Of a DNA stretch of 64,000 bases, positions 39,420 to 51,994 are shown piece after piece. The notes beneath the pieces are model-generated. The model was given only the letters and a program-made list of their open reading frames with translations. It was not told the origin of the DNA and did no database searches. A program made the position numbers and the translations under genes. Within the stretch, counting starts at the first letter, position 1. Every line of letters starts with the position of its first letter. Source of the DNA: Entophlyctis helioformis (Eukaryota > Chytridiomycota > Chytridiomycetes > Chytridiales > Chytriomycetaceae); the NCBI GenBank assembly GCA_025526915.1, contig JAHLKH010000080.1:1-64000 (forward strand), given 5' to 3'.

Positions 39420-42400
39420 ATGCCCCCTTGGCATTTCACTATCCGTCCGTCTGCTGAATCTTCGCTCCCTACACGGCCGCCTGTCATGCTCTTCTCTGAT
39501 GGTTGTAGCAGCAACAGCAACCGCCGCAGTCGTCGTAGCATCACTGCCGCCGCAGTGCAACGCTTCAACAAGCACAGCATCCTGCCATGGATCTGTCTCG
39601 CTGTCATCTTTGGCGCTGTCGTGCACGCTGCCCAATGGACGCCAGAGAACGCCCCCTTCAACCTGAACCAAATCCAGCGCGTCGACGACCCGCTCGACTT
39701 TGCCACGGACTGGACCGGTCCGTACACACCCTCGCCGGACAACTGGCGCTTCCCGTTCTACACCATCATGCCCGATCGCTATGCCGACGGCGATCCGACC
39801 AACAACGACGTCTTGGGCACGCCCTGGGAATGGGACCCGCGCCAAACCAACTTCCGCCATGGCGGCGACGTGCGTGGCATGGCGTCTCGTCTCGACTACA
39901 TCCAGCGCATGGGCATCCGCGGTGTGTATATCGCGGGCACGCCGTTCCTCAACTTTGCGTGGGACTCGCACCAGTACAATCCGCTCGACTATGCCATCCT
40001 TGACCCGCATCTGGGCACGGTGCGTGAATGGCGCGATCTGGTCAAGGCTATCCATGATCGTGGCATGTACGCCATGATCGATCTGACCGTCGAGACGCTC
40101 ACCGATCTCATCCAGTTTGAAGGGTAACTGTGCACTCTTCCAGTCTTGCTCACCCGTCATTGCTCCTACTCACTCGCACGTTTTGGTGCACGCAGGTTCG
40201 TCAACGTGTCCACGCCATTTAACATCAACGGCCACAAGGCGTCGTACAGACGCGGCCAGTCGTATCCGTTTTTCCAGGTATCTCCTTTGACCTGGGATTG
40301 CCATGCAGCCCGCTTTGCGCATCAGCCAACACGATGCTCACACGGCTTGGCGTCCAGATCAACAACACCTGGAATCCAGACTGCAAGCTTCCGCAGTTCT
40401 ACGGCCCAGAGGGATACCCGATCGCCATCAACCACACGGGCTGCTACGACAGCGACTTTGCACAGTACGGCGACGTCGAGGCGTTTGGAAACGTGCCGCC
40501 GTGGGTTCGCCAGCTCGGCAAGTTCAGTGGCGTCCAGGTTCGTTGCAGTGGCCATCCACACGCCACGCGTTCAGCCACTAACATGCACCTGGCTGGACCA
40601 CACAGGACCGTTTGCGCGACTGGTCGCCTCGGGTTCAGTCGCGTCTGATCAAGTACACGTGCCTGCTCATCGAGGCTCTTGACATTGACGGCCTGCGCAT
40701 CGACAAAACCACGCAGGCAACAGTCGACTTTATGACCAAGGTCTGGACACCGGGTGTGCGGGCCTGTGCGCGGCGCATCGGCAAAACCAACTTTTTCATG
40801 CCAGGCGAGATCACCACGGGCATTGATCTCGGCGCCATCTACATTGGCCGCGGCCGCACGCCAGCACAACGTCCGCCGTCCATCGCAGACGCACTGTCGC
40901 AGGCAACGGGGGCCGGGTCGCAGTACACGCTCCGCCCGTCGCCCGAGTACGGCATGGACGGCTGCGCGTTCCACTACTCCATTTACCGCAGCATCCTCTC
41001 GGTCATGGGTCTCCGCGGCGATATCCTTGCGCCGTTTGATATCGGCGCTGACCCGATCGAAGGCTGGAACGACATGCTGACGGCCATCGACTACTGGAAC
41101 GCCAACACGGGCGTCTTTGATCCGCGCGACATGTTTGCACCAGGCAACCAGGACACGTTCCGCTGGTCGTCGATCCAGTACGGCTCGTCGCGGCTGCGGC
41201 TCGGCTATTTCCTCACGACGCTCGTTCTGCCGGGCATCTCGCTCGTGTACTATGGCGACGAGCAGGGGTTCTACCTGCACGACTCGCGGTCAGAGAACTA
41301 CATCTACGGGCGGCAGCCAATGACTGGCGCTGTGGCGTGGCAGAACCACGGCTGCTACACGGGCAATGCGTCGTACCAGTTCCGCGGCATGCCGTTCACG
41401 GCCCAGAGCCGCGCTGGCTGCCACGACGCGTCGCAGTCGCTGGACCATTTCGATGCCGTGCACCCAAACTACCTGTATCTGCAGCAGATGTTTGGGCTGC
41501 TGCGGCGGGTCGATGTGCTCGTCAACGGGTTTGGACTGACGACGCTGGCTCGGTACCCGATTGGCGTGCTGGGCGACCTGATGGACACGGCCACATCGCC
41601 GGGCGAGAAGAAGGGCAGCAACGGGACAGAGGCGAGCAGTGCGGCTGCGGCTGAGGAGGGCATCGGCCAGCAGCTGTGGTCGGTCGTGCGCCGGTTTCTC
41701 CCGACGCAGCTTGACCAGATGTCTGCCGCTGCTGCTGCTGGAGAGCCAGGCGAGCCGATTGTGCGACAGCCGCTCACGCCGCAGCAGCGCCAGTCGGTCT
41801 GGTTCGTGTTCACCAACAGCAACCGCACGCTCAACCTCTCGGGCACCTGCGACTCGTCCCACCCGATCCGGTCGCCGTTCCCGCCTGGATCCATTGTGCA
41901 AGACATCCTGCCGCCCTATGCCCAGCTGGCCGTCACCGGCATCAACGGATCCACCACCGGCGGCGGCTGCCTCGACGCGCTCGTTCTTCCACGCTTCGGC
42001 TTCCGCGCTCTGGCTCTCTTGTCGTCTCCGGCCGCCCAACTGCCTGTGATCCCCGTCGTCACAGGCATCTGGCCGTCGCACGACACACGCATCCTTGTCC
42101 CGTCCAATGGGTCTGTATCCGACGATCCGGCCATCACCGCATCGATTGACCTCGTGTTCACGTTCTCGCAGGAGATCCAGCTCGGATGCGACAAGATCGC
42201 CGCTGCCCTGTCGTTCCGGACCAGCTCAGGTGTGCTGCCGCTCATCGACCCTGGATCGGTCGCCTGCGGACCAGCAGTCGGTATCTATGCAGGCGTGCCA
42301 GGTATGCAGAACCAGAACGACAACCAGAACCAGGATGGCGAACCGTCGTCATTGAGCTACGGCGTGCCGGCATCGGCGTACATGTGGCAAGCGCGTCTGT

Positions 42401-45400
42401 CACGCGTTGCTCAGGGCATCCTGCAGATCACTCTTGACAATGCCAACCTGCTGAGCGCAGTCAACGGCCAGCCCCTTATGGTAAGTTTCTTGCACCACGC
42501 ATGCCATAGACAGCAAGGCGTGCATGCACGCAGATCGTCTGACGTTTGGTATGGCAGGCGGCAGTGACGACCATGTACCGAATTGGGCATGCAACCAACC
42601 CGCTCGTGTTCAACATCCCCGACGAGTACGATCCGAATCTGCTGGTCATTGATCCGTCTTCATCGCCGGCCAAACCAGTCGTCTCGCTCGCACACAAGGC
42701 TGTCGGTGCCGATCTTGTCCGCTATTCCCTCGATTACGGCCGGTCATGGAGCCCATGGACCGCCTACACATCGTCGTCGCCGTTGGTCCTCAACGCAACC
42801 ACCTTACAGCGGTCTCCCTCTTCGTCTGTTCATGTGATCGCCGAGTACTGGTGCGATCTCTGCGGCAGCGCCGCGCACCGTGCCCGAGGCCAGATGCATC
42901 TCTCGGACACCACATGGACGCCGTACACATCGCGACCGCCGTTCATCCCGTCGCTGCTGGTCAGAGGTGCTTGGAACGCCTGGGGCACCGACCAAGGCGC
43001 ACCCGGCCGCATGACCTACTCACGCGCAACCAACCGCTGGCAGCTGTCGCTCATCGCCGACTTCCCGCTCAACGCGACGATGGATATCTGGGGCGACTCG
43101 ACGGTCATGTACGGCGACGGCAACCGCGACGGCGTGCTGGACAGGCTGCCCCCGAATGCACAGGACGTCAACGTGTTTGCCCTGCCGGTGCCGCCATTCG
43201 GGTACACGGGCTGGCGACTCAGCGTCGACGATCGCACGTGGGCCTACAGGCTGGAAGCCACCGGGTCAGTGGCCGTGTCGCTCCTGTACTTTCTGCTGCT
43301 GGCTGTTGTGCCGGTTTGCACGGCGGTCGCGGCAACTTGGACGTTCCGCGCGCTGTTTTACAGAGTCGTGTGGAACCGGACGGGCCGTGCTGAGACGGAC
43401 GAAGCGTATGCCAAAGCCGTGCGCAAAGCACGACGGGATCGCGATCGGGCTGGTGGCGACCGCGAGCGTGGCGATGGGTCTGTAGTCGCTGCGACGGCGA
43501 GCGGTGATCTGCCCACGATCCTCATGGCAACGCTCGAGTACGAGATTCCCGACTGGGCAATCAAGGTTGGTGTCCACCACTCCACGCGTTGCAGTGGGCC
43601 ATGACTGACATGCCCATGACCGCACAGGTGCGTATCGGAGGTCTGGGTGTCATTGCCACATTGCTCGGCACCGAACTGCGCAACCGCGTCATATGGGTCG
43701 TCCCCAAAGTCGGCGACGTCGTCTACCCGGCAGCCGAGCACATCGACCCCATCACGGTCACCATCGCCAACACGCCATACCTCATCAGCGCGTACCGGCA
43801 TGTCTACCTCAACATCACGTTCATCCTGCTCGACGCAGGCGTGTTCCGCACATGCACTCGCAAGGACCCGTATCCGCCGCGCATGGACGACCTAGCGTCC
43901 GCGGTGTACTACTCGGCATGGAACCAGGCGATTGCCGAGGTTGTGCGTCGCGAGCAGCCCGACGTCTACCACATCAATGATTTCCACGGTGGGATAGCGC
44001 AGCTGTACCTGCTGGCCGACACGCCTGCACGCCGCGTGCCCTGCGCGCTTTCGCTCCACAATGCCGAGTTCCAGGGTCTGTGGCCGATCCGCACACAGAA
44101 GGAGCTTGAGCGCGTGTGCGCCGTGTTCAACGTCTCCATCGAGACGTGCAACACGTACGTGCGGTACGGCAACACGTTCAACCTGCTTCACGGTGCTGCG
44201 CGATACATTACCGTGCATCAGCATGGCGTTGGCGCGGGCGGTGTCTCGGACAGGTACGGCTCGCGATGCCATGCGCGGTACCCGACACTCTGGTCGCTGT
44301 CCAGCATGCTGCCGATCCAGAACCCCAACCCGCAGGACAAGGGGGCCGATACGGACAGCGAGACCCGGCCGCTGCTGCCACAGCCACCGAGCAGTGCGGC
44401 CAAGCACGACAACAACGGCGGCAACGACGACGGCCATGACAATGACGTGCGCGCCGCCCACGCCGAAGCCAAGATGCGTGCGCAAGAATGGGCGGGTCTG
44501 GCCATCGATCCCAGCCTCACGCTGCTGACGTTTGTTGGCCGCCTCTCCCACCAAAAGGGCATCGACCTCATCGCCGATCTCGCGCCGCACCTGCTGCACC
44601 GCTACCCGCAGACGCAGCTGCTGTGTGTGGGTCCGGTCATTGACATGCACGGCTCGCTCGCCGCCGCCAAGCTGGCGCGCACGGCAGCCCTCTATCCGAC
44701 ACGCTGTTTCATCCGGCCCGAGTTCACGGCCCTGCCTGCGCACGTGTTCAGCGGCACGGATTTCGTGCTGCTGCCGTCGCGCGACGAGCCGTTTGGGCTG
44801 GTGGCCGTCGAGTTTGGCCGCCAGGGGTGTCTGGGCATCGGCTCGTTTGTCGGCGGGCTGGGATCCATGCCCGGCTGGTGGTACCCGATCGAGTCGGGCG
44901 AGGTCGGACACCTGCTGGCGCAGTTTGCTGCCGCCGTGGTCGAGGCGCTGGCGTCGAGCGACAAGACGCAGATGGCGATGCGGGAGCAGGCACGTGGGCA
45001 GCGGTTTCCCGTGGCCGAGTGGCGGCGCCGCGTCGAGGAGATGCATGCGCGTGTGATGGATGCTGCTGGTGTCCCACGCGTGCATCGTAGCGGCGGCAGC
45101 GATCTGGTGGTCGCACGCACTGGCGAGCCTGTCGATCCGTTTGTTGTCATGGACGTGCCGCACGCATCGACCGATCGCGATCAGCGTGGACACGAGTCGC
45201 GCACAGACGCAGCCACGCCAGCGCCGCATTCTGTTGTATCTTCTGCCTCTGCCGCTGCTGCTGCTGCGGTGCTGATGCCTCGGACGCCTCGTGCTGCAGA
45301 CAGCGAGGCTGGACTGCCGCGTCCGCCGTTCAACACTCCAACCGCTACCATCAGTCTGGACGCGTTTGCCGAGAGCGATTTCAGCGACAACCACGACGGC

Positions 45401-47378
45401 GACAATGGCAACCACAGTGACGACGACGACATCATCAAGCCCATCAAGCCTGGTCCAAGCGGCGTGCACGGGATCGGACGGCATGCAGAGCTCATTGCCT
45501 CGGGCGTCCTCGTACAAACGGGCAGCAGCTCAAGCGTGGACAGGATTATCGGCGGTGGCAGCAGCTCTGGTGCTGCGCATACGCCTATCCGCTCGGTCGC
45601 CCATCGTATCGAGGTCGTGTATCCGCCACTACACGCACGCGCGGGAAGCGATACCGCCACGCTAGCTTCAGTGCACACGGGCATGGAGACCCGCGACCAT
45701 GCCGGCCACGACAACGACGGCCACGAATACGCCGACTCGTACGAGTCCGTGTCCGACGTGCGAGCTCGACACCGCGTGTCTGCGGTCCATCCCCGACATT
45801 GTCGACGGCGAGCCGTTTGCGCAATTCACAGACGAGTCAGGGGCCATGCACGCCGAGTTCAACCGCGCGTTGGAGACGCTCTCGCATCGCAACACTCTGA
45901 CAGACCGGCTGTGCATCTCGCTCGTGATCAGCCGCGCAGAGAAACAGTTTTTCGTTGACAGGCAGTCGGCTGCACGTGATGCCGCCATCAGCGCCTCGCC
46001 GCCATGGTCCGTCTCGCGTCTGGCTACGCAGGTGCTGCAGTCGCGTATCGCCGGGTGGCCCGTGTACGCCATCCTGCTCGCACTCGGCCAGCTCATGTCG
46101 GCGACAACGTTCCAGCTCGTGCTGCTCACGTCGTCGCTGAACGCGTCCAACGCATCCACGTCGTCCGTCGTCACCATCGGCCTCGTGTTCCTGGCCGCGA
46201 CAGGCGTTTGGTGGACACTGTTCACCGTGCGGCCCTCCATCACGTGTCTCGCGTCGCCACTCGCGCTCTACGGCGTGGCGCTGATACTGGCGGCTGTGTC
46301 TGCGCCGCTGCAGCAGGCGTCAGGATCGTCGAGCCCAGCGCCGCTCGCCCAGTGGACCGCCTGGATTGCCTTGTGGATCTACGTGTGCGCGTCAGCAAGC
46401 GGGCCGCTGTTCTTTGCGCTCAACTTTGGCGAAGAGGCCGGCGTCGAGATGCACCAATGGATCCTGCGCGCAGGCGTGTTCGAGGGCTTGCGTCAGCTGT
46501 GGACCATGGGGCTGTGGTACTGGCGCCGGCTGATCCCTGGCGCTGTTCTCGCGGGCGAAGAGATGGCTTCCCCCATGCCGCTTGGCGTCACGCTTGCGCT
46601 CCTCGCGGTCGGCATGCTGCTGATTGGCCTGTGTGCGCTCGTGTCGTACGGACTGCCTGCGTGCTACCGCAGTCTGCCGCCATCGATCCCTGGGTTCGTG
46701 TCCACGTTTCTGCGACGTCGCCTGGTGCTGTGGTACCTTGCATCCGAGTTCCTGCGCTCGTTCTGGCTGTCGGGTGCAATCGGCCGCAACCTGCAGTTCC
46801 TGTGGTCGCGTCCACTGCCGCCTCTCGGAGTCCTTGCCCTCGTTCTCGCGTCGCTGGGAGTGTGGGGATCCATTCTCGCTGCCCTTGCTGTGCGCAGCAA
46901 AGTCCATTCGTGGCTCCTGCCCGTGTTTGCGGTCGGTCTCCTGTCGCCGCGGTGGGCACAGATGAGCTGGGCCACCTCTTCCACCGGATCGTCTCTCGCC
47001 TGGATGGGGCCCGTCGGCTCCTACCTCAGCCTCAGTCTGTGGCTCTGGCTCGGCGTTCTTGATGCCGTGCAAGCCGTCGGCCTGCTCATGATGCTCATGC
47101 AGACCCTGACGCGCATGCATGTTGCCGGCGTGCTCATGCTCGGCCAGTCCGTCGCTGCGATTGCGTTCATGATCGCCAAAGTCGCTGCGCCAAACCGCGA
47201 CGGCCCTGGCGACGTGTTCCCCGACCTTGGGCTGAGCACATCGGCTGGGTCGTCCGATACGTCAGACGACGGCGCGTTTCTCAACCGACCGTGGTTCTGG
47301 CTCGGCATGGTCTCGCAGCTCGTCGTTGCCATTGGATTCCTTGTGTGGTTCCGCCGCGAGCAGCTGTCCAAGCCGTAA
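39420..47378 (+). CDS. AGS1: Alpha-1,3-glucan synthase (GH13 + GT5 + multi-pass export domain)
   Basis: Exons 39420-40123, 40196-40277, 40358-40537, 40606-42480, 42558-43565 and 43628-47378; about 2530 aa. A signal-anchor (ILPWICLAVIFGAVVHAAQW) is followed by an extracellular GH13-like domain: FPFYTIMPDRYADGDPTNND, DGLRIDKTTQAT (nucleophile Asp), FFMPGEITTG (acid Glu), LPGISLVYYGDEQG. A membrane segment near 43270-43350 precedes the cytosolic GT5 synthase: VRIGGLGVIATLLG, DVYHINDFHGG, VGRLSHQKGIDL, LLPSRDEPFGLVAVEFGRQG. From about 46050 to the end there are ~10-12 membrane segments. The family makes alpha-1,3-glucan for the fungal wall from UDP-glucose. Near 45750 the frame changes by +1 between the acidic linker and FAQFTDESGAMHAEF. 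This is a one-base shift or an unrecognised 55-nt intron (45758-45812, with a poor acceptor). An in-frame ATG at 39486 is an alternative start. Confidence 0.93.
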
Positions 47379-47513
47379 TCTCATCATCTTTGCATCTTTC
47401 CGCAAGCCTCTTCATGGCATCATCAGGCATCATCGCAATGAAACGCGCATCAAAAACCGCGTCTGACCTTGCCCAGTCGACTTGCAAACAGAACATCTGC
47501 GAACGTGTCGACA

Positions 47514-48704
47514 ATGAATGGGACGGTCGAGGACTTTGTGTCAGACATGGCAGCCGTGCTAGAGAGCTCAGACCGAACAGACCTGCTTTTACCACTAAGA
47601 ACGCTTGCCATTGCATACAAGCAGTCACGCCTGTCGCAGATGCCGCCTCTGCCCTCCAAGCGCGGCAAGTCACAGCCCCCTCTCGCGACCCTGACCATTG
47701 TTCCACGCTACTCGTCGCAGATGGCGCGTCTGCAGGCTATCCGTTTGGTCAAGGCCGACAACCTGTGGGACCTGCTCCTGCCAGAACTGCGCAACAGAAT
47801 CTTTGAGTTTGTCGGCCCGCTCACGCTGTTCTTGTGCCACCGGCTCGGCCCTGCGCGGTCTCTCTCTGACGAAACTCGGCGCAGCATCCTCACAGACGCC
47901 TTCGGACTGGACTGGCCGGGGAATCTCGGGTCGCTTCCGCGCGTGACTCTCGGTGTCAAGGACCTGCTGCTGATTCGCAGCCGCAGAGTGTACCTGTACA
48001 TGTGCGAATGTCTGTCTTTGGACATGCAGGACAAGCTGGTACACGTGCCGATGCACAACATGTGGACAGACATCATCCCCATGAACGAGCCGGTCAAGCT
48101 CGGGTTCGCTGCTGTCTGCGGCGGCCATGTCGAGTTTCTCGTCTACCTGATCGACAACCAAGGCGTCACGCTTTCCGACATCAGCAAATACTACATGAAG
48201 CAGGGCCACCATTTCGGCGGCATGCTGGTCAACTGCGCCGCCGTCCACGGCCAGCTGGGCATGATCATCTTTCTTGTTGAGGTGGGCGAGCCCATCACGC
48301 ACTGGGCCATGAACATCGCAGCCATGTACGGCCATCTCGACGTCGTCAAGTGGCTCCACGACAACCGCAAGGAGGGAGGCTCGGCCGCCGGAATGGACTA
48401 TGCCGCCATGAACGGACACGTGCATGTCATGAAGTGGCTCCTTGAAAACCGCCCGTCGGATGGGGTAACGATAAAGGCGTTCGAAATGGCCGCTAAACGT
48501 GGTCGCAAGGAAGCCATCCTGTTCCTCGTGCAGCGATGGAGTGGATACACGCTGGCTGCGATTGCTGGTGCCAAGACGTTTGAGATTGCCCGGATCCTGT
48601 TCGATCGCCTGCCTGCTGCTGCGCGCCAGGAGATGACGAGCGAGGCGTTTTTGAGCGACGACACGTCTGTTATCGATCTCTTTGTCCGTCTTAACGAGCC
48701 TTAA
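47514..48704 (+). CDS. F-box/ankyrin-repeat protein, paralogue B
   Basis: Intronless, 396 aa, start at 47514 (MNGTVEDFVSDMAAV). A short basic/proline stretch (MPPLPSKRGKSQPP) leads to the block shared by this group, SQMARLQAIRLVKADNLWDL, then the F-box-like LLPELRNRIFEFVGPLTLFLC. About seven ankyrin-like repeats follow, such as MNIAAMYGHLDVVKWLHDNR and MDYAAMNGHVHVMKWLLENR, and it ends ARILFDRLPAAARQEM with a final helix. It probably serves as an SCF substrate adaptor. It lies 135 bp downstream of the glucan synthase in the same direction. Frame and paralogue similarity are clear; the target is unknown. Confidence 0.8.
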   Translation: MNGTVEDFVSDMAAVLESSDRTDLLLPLRTLAIAYKQSRLSQMPPLPSKRGKSQPPLATLTIVPRYSSQMARLQAIRLVKADNLWDLLLPELRNRIFEFVGPLTLFLCHRLGPARSLSDETRRSILTDAFGLDWPGNLGSLPRVTLGVKDLLLIRSRRVYLYMCECLSLDMQDKLVHVPMHNMWTDIIPMNEPVKLGFAAVCGGHVEFLVYLIDNQGVTLSDISKYYMKQGHHFGGMLVNCAAVHGQLGMIIFLVEVGEPITHWAMNIAAMYGHLDVVKWLHDNRKEGGSAAGMDYAAMNGHVHVMKWLLENRPSDGVTIKAFEMAAKRGRKEAILFLVQRWSGYTLAAIAGAKTFEIARILFDRLPAAARQEMTSEAFLSDDTSVIDLFVRLNEP

Positions 48705-48865
48705 TGGCGTTTCCATTGGCAGCTGACGCGAATGTTATCCAGTAAAGCATCACGTGTGTCGTCCAAACTTTGCCATCATTGAAGCTCAACGTGACACTTT
48801 CATGACGCGCTCGGCAGACGACGCGTCAAGAGACGTTGCTCAACAACGCCAAAACCGAGTGCCAG

Positions 48866-50151
48866 ATGAATGGATCGCATGAGCATACAGCTTCTACAGC
48901 TACGGCTGCTGGGAAGAGGTCTGGTGTCTGCAACAAGCGCAGAAAGCCGCAGCAGAACGGCAATGCACCCAAACGGCAGAACGTGTATCTGCCAAGCCTG
49001 CCGCCGCTGCCAAAGTTTAAAAAGTATCCAGCACAAGTGACGACGACGACGCATGCCGTTGCTCCGCGATGCATGTCGCAGCTGGCCAAACTGCAGGCAG
49101 AGCGAACCGTCAAAGCGGACAACCTCTGGGACCTCTGCTTGCCTGACATCCAAACCAGAATCATACATTACGCCGGCCCCCTCACGCAGTTTCTGTGCCG
49201 CAAACTCGGCCCCGTGTCTGGAATGTCCAAGACCGTCAAGCACAGTATCCTGGAAGACGCGTTCAAGCAAGACTGGCAGGGAGATCTCGCGTCACTTCCG
49301 CCTGCGACAGTGGATGTCCAAACCGTGCTGAGCATTAAGAGTCCCGGAATGTATTACCAGGCATGCCAGTATACACCATCGCTGTCTACACGCGACAATC
49401 TGGTGCAGGTGCCTATGCATCGTATGTGGAGCGCTCTCGTCCCGGACGACATGCGTCCTGAAAAGCTGGGCCTGATTGCCATCCGTGGCGGACACGCCCC
49501 ATTCCTCGGCTGGACAGCAACCACGTGAAGCTCAAAGAGATCAGCGCCACGTACATTGAGTACAAGCCGAACTTTGAGACGCTGGTCAACTTTGCCGCAT
49601 CCCACGGTCGTGGCGTCGTCGTGCAGTTGCTGATCGGCCTGGGCGAGCCCATCACGCACTGGGCCATGAACATCGCTGCCATGCACGGCCATCTCGATCT
49701 CGTCAAGTGGCTCCACTTTAACCGCCAGGAAGGCTGCACATCAGCCGCCATCGACAACGCTGCCCGGAATGGGCATCTGCACGTGGTTGTTTGGCTCCAC
49801 CATCACCGCTCCGAAGGCTGTACAGTCTCTGCAATGGACTATGCTGCCATGAACGGTCACCTGCATGTCGTGCGATGGCTAGATATCCATCGCCGTGAAG
49901 GATGCACCGCACAGGCTTTTGAGCTGGCTGCTGCCCGCGGCCATTCCCAGATGGTAAAGTATTTGCTGCAGAACCGGCGGGAAGAGTACACCATCAAGGC
50001 GATCACAGGTGCCAAGACGTACGATATTGCCGCGATGCTCTTTGGCAGGATGCCTGCTGCTGCGCGTGTGGCGATGACAAGGCTGGCAACTGCCACAGGC
50101 AGCTCGGCTACCGTTGAACTGTTCATCCGCCTCAACCGCCGGTATTACTGA
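48866..50151 (+). CDS. F-box/ankyrin-repeat protein, paralogue C, frameshifted
   Basis: Starts at 48866 (MNGSHEHTASTATAAGKR) and closely follows paralogue B: SQLAKLQAERTVKADNLWDL, then LPDIQTRIIHYAGPLTQFLC. At about 49505-49515 the frame breaks. IRGGHAPFLGW ends at a stop at 49526-49528, while the continuation DSNHVKLKEISATYIEY and all the ankyrin repeats (MNIAAMHGHLDLVKWLHFNR, IDNAARNGHLHVVVWLHHHR, MDYAAMNGHLHVVRWLDIHR) run in another frame to 50151. One missing base explains it. With one base added the product would be about 428 aa. It is a recent pseudogene or a consensus error; both halves keep normal codon use. Confidence 0.7.
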
Positions 50152-50275
50152 CTGCACGGTCTCTCTCGGTGCGTGTGGGTCGGACCGTCTCACACAACAC
50201 TCGCCATCCAGTAAAGTATCAGTCGTAATACACGTTCATTCGAGTCTTGGATGCATTGACAACCGGCGCATGCCA

Positions 50276-51853
50276 TCAAAAGTCATTGACAATCTCGAGC
50301 GTCATGCCGGCCTTGCGCAGACGCTCGACGAGCAGCATGCCCATTGTGGTGGCAGGCGTGGCCACACCGCCAGTCAGCGACTTGAAGTGCGCGCTCGTGG
50401 CAGATGTGCCGATCTGGTGGCGCTGGAGAGCGAGGCAGAGCGCCGACTCGGAGAGCATCTTGGACGTCTCGCCGTAGCCCGGGTCAGAGGTGCCCTTGAC
50501 GACAGCCTTGACCTTGATGGTCTCGCCGGCAGCCTGCAGTCGAGTTGAGCGAGCAGCGCGTCAGTCTGCCGTTTCAGAGTGCACCAGAGCAGACGGCTTC
50601 GACTTACATTGGGGGTCGAGGTGCCCACAAGGTGGCAAGTGAAGCGGCCCTTTTTGATCTCTTCATCGGACGGGCCAGATCCCTGCGGCATGAGCTTGAG
50701 CATCGCCTTGAGACCAAGCGACGTCCAGGCCATTCCAAACATCGAGTACAAGCCGACGGTCATGCCCACAGCCGACAGGTATCCAGAGCACTGCGTGCTC
50801 TCGGTGTACTCGAAGCCGGGGCCGTACTTGTTGAACCAGTTGGAGCGCTGCACGTTGCGCACATTGGGAATCTCCATGATGGCCACCGTCTGCCACGCCT
50901 TGAAGTCCTCGTCGTACGTGTTGACGATCGACTTGGCGGGAATGACTTCCTTGGACTCGGGCACAGCGTAGTTGGCGTTGGCCTTGAGCTCGGCAAACTC
51001 GGCAGGGGAGAGGTCCGTGGCCATGCCGCCGAGACTCGCAATCGTGCCGCCGGACGCGCCGCCAACAACCTCTGCGGCGCTATACTTGGCCGACTGGGTC
51101 TGGAGGCCCTTGGACGCAAGCTCGTTGGCGATCAGGAACGTGCCCAGGTCCGACGGGATCGAGTCGAAGCCACAGCTGTTGACAATGAGCACGTTGTTCT
51201 GGACGGCGAGGTCGTGGTACTTTTCGGCCATGCGGCGAATGAACTGCGGCTCGCCCGTCAGGTCGACGTAGTCGGTCTTGATGCGCACACAGGCGCTGAC
51301 GAGCTTCTCGCCCCACTGGGCATAGGGGCCGACGGTGTGATGACGACCTTGGCCTGCGCGACCATCTTGTCGAGCGACTCCTGGTCGTTCGAGTCGGCGA
51401 TGATGATGGCCGGCACGACATCCTGCAAGGGCGATCAAGCAAGTGATGCGATTGAGCGTGGATGTTGGGTCAGCCCGACTTTGCTTGCATTGTCCATGAT
51501 GTTGACCACGGACTCACAGCGATACCGGTGCGGGACGCAACACGGGCAATGACCTCCTCCAGCTTGGCCTTGTTGCGGCCGCCAATGGCGAGCTTGACGT
51601 TGTTGGTCTGCATCGGCAAGCGTGCACAACGAGCGAGGCAAGGCGGTCAGCGGCATGCATGCATGCATTCATCGCCAGCGTTGCGGCTTACAGCGTTGGT
51701 CTTGACGAGGTACTCGAGAACAAGCGCACCGGTGAAGCCGGTAGCGCCCCTAGAGGCAGCAAGCAGACGAGCAGAGTCAGTACCAGCGCATGATCGGGCA
51801 GGCTGCACACCAACGGCGACGCACCAGACGATGATATCAAACGGGCGGGACAT
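50276..51853 (-). CDS. Saccharopine dehydrogenase-like oxidoreductase (SCCPDH family), apparent frameshift
   Basis: Five exons (complement: 51825-51853, 51692-51749, 51518-51607, 50608-51422, 50276-50533) give about 416 aa. The N-terminus MSRPFDIIVWGATGFTGALV is the Rossmann NAD(P)-binding loop, followed by KLAIGGRNKAKLEEV and SNDQESLDKMVAQAKVVI. Further marks are GPYAQWGEKLVSACVRIKTDYVDLTGE and NSCGFDSIPSDLGTFL. The family includes mammalian SCCPDH and mycobacterial trans-acting enoyl reductases; true lysine-pathway activity is not implied. Near 51337 KVVIT and VGPYAQWG are in different frames; the large exon is 815 nt and would need one more base to keep phase. The start is 141 bp from the divergent F-box gene at 51995. 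Confidence 0.85.
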
Positions 51854-51994
51854 GGCGTGTTGCTAAAGCGGGAGGCGTCAAGTGCACTGCTTTTTGTACC
51901 AGAAGGGACGACAAAAATTATTAGCAGAATTTCCGGACCGCGGCCCACATGTTTATCCTCGGGTTCACCGGCAACAAACAAACAATCACTCGGG

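Noticed and set aside
43892..45517. 541-codon minus-strand open frame
   Set aside because: Antisense to the GT5 domain of the glucan synthase.
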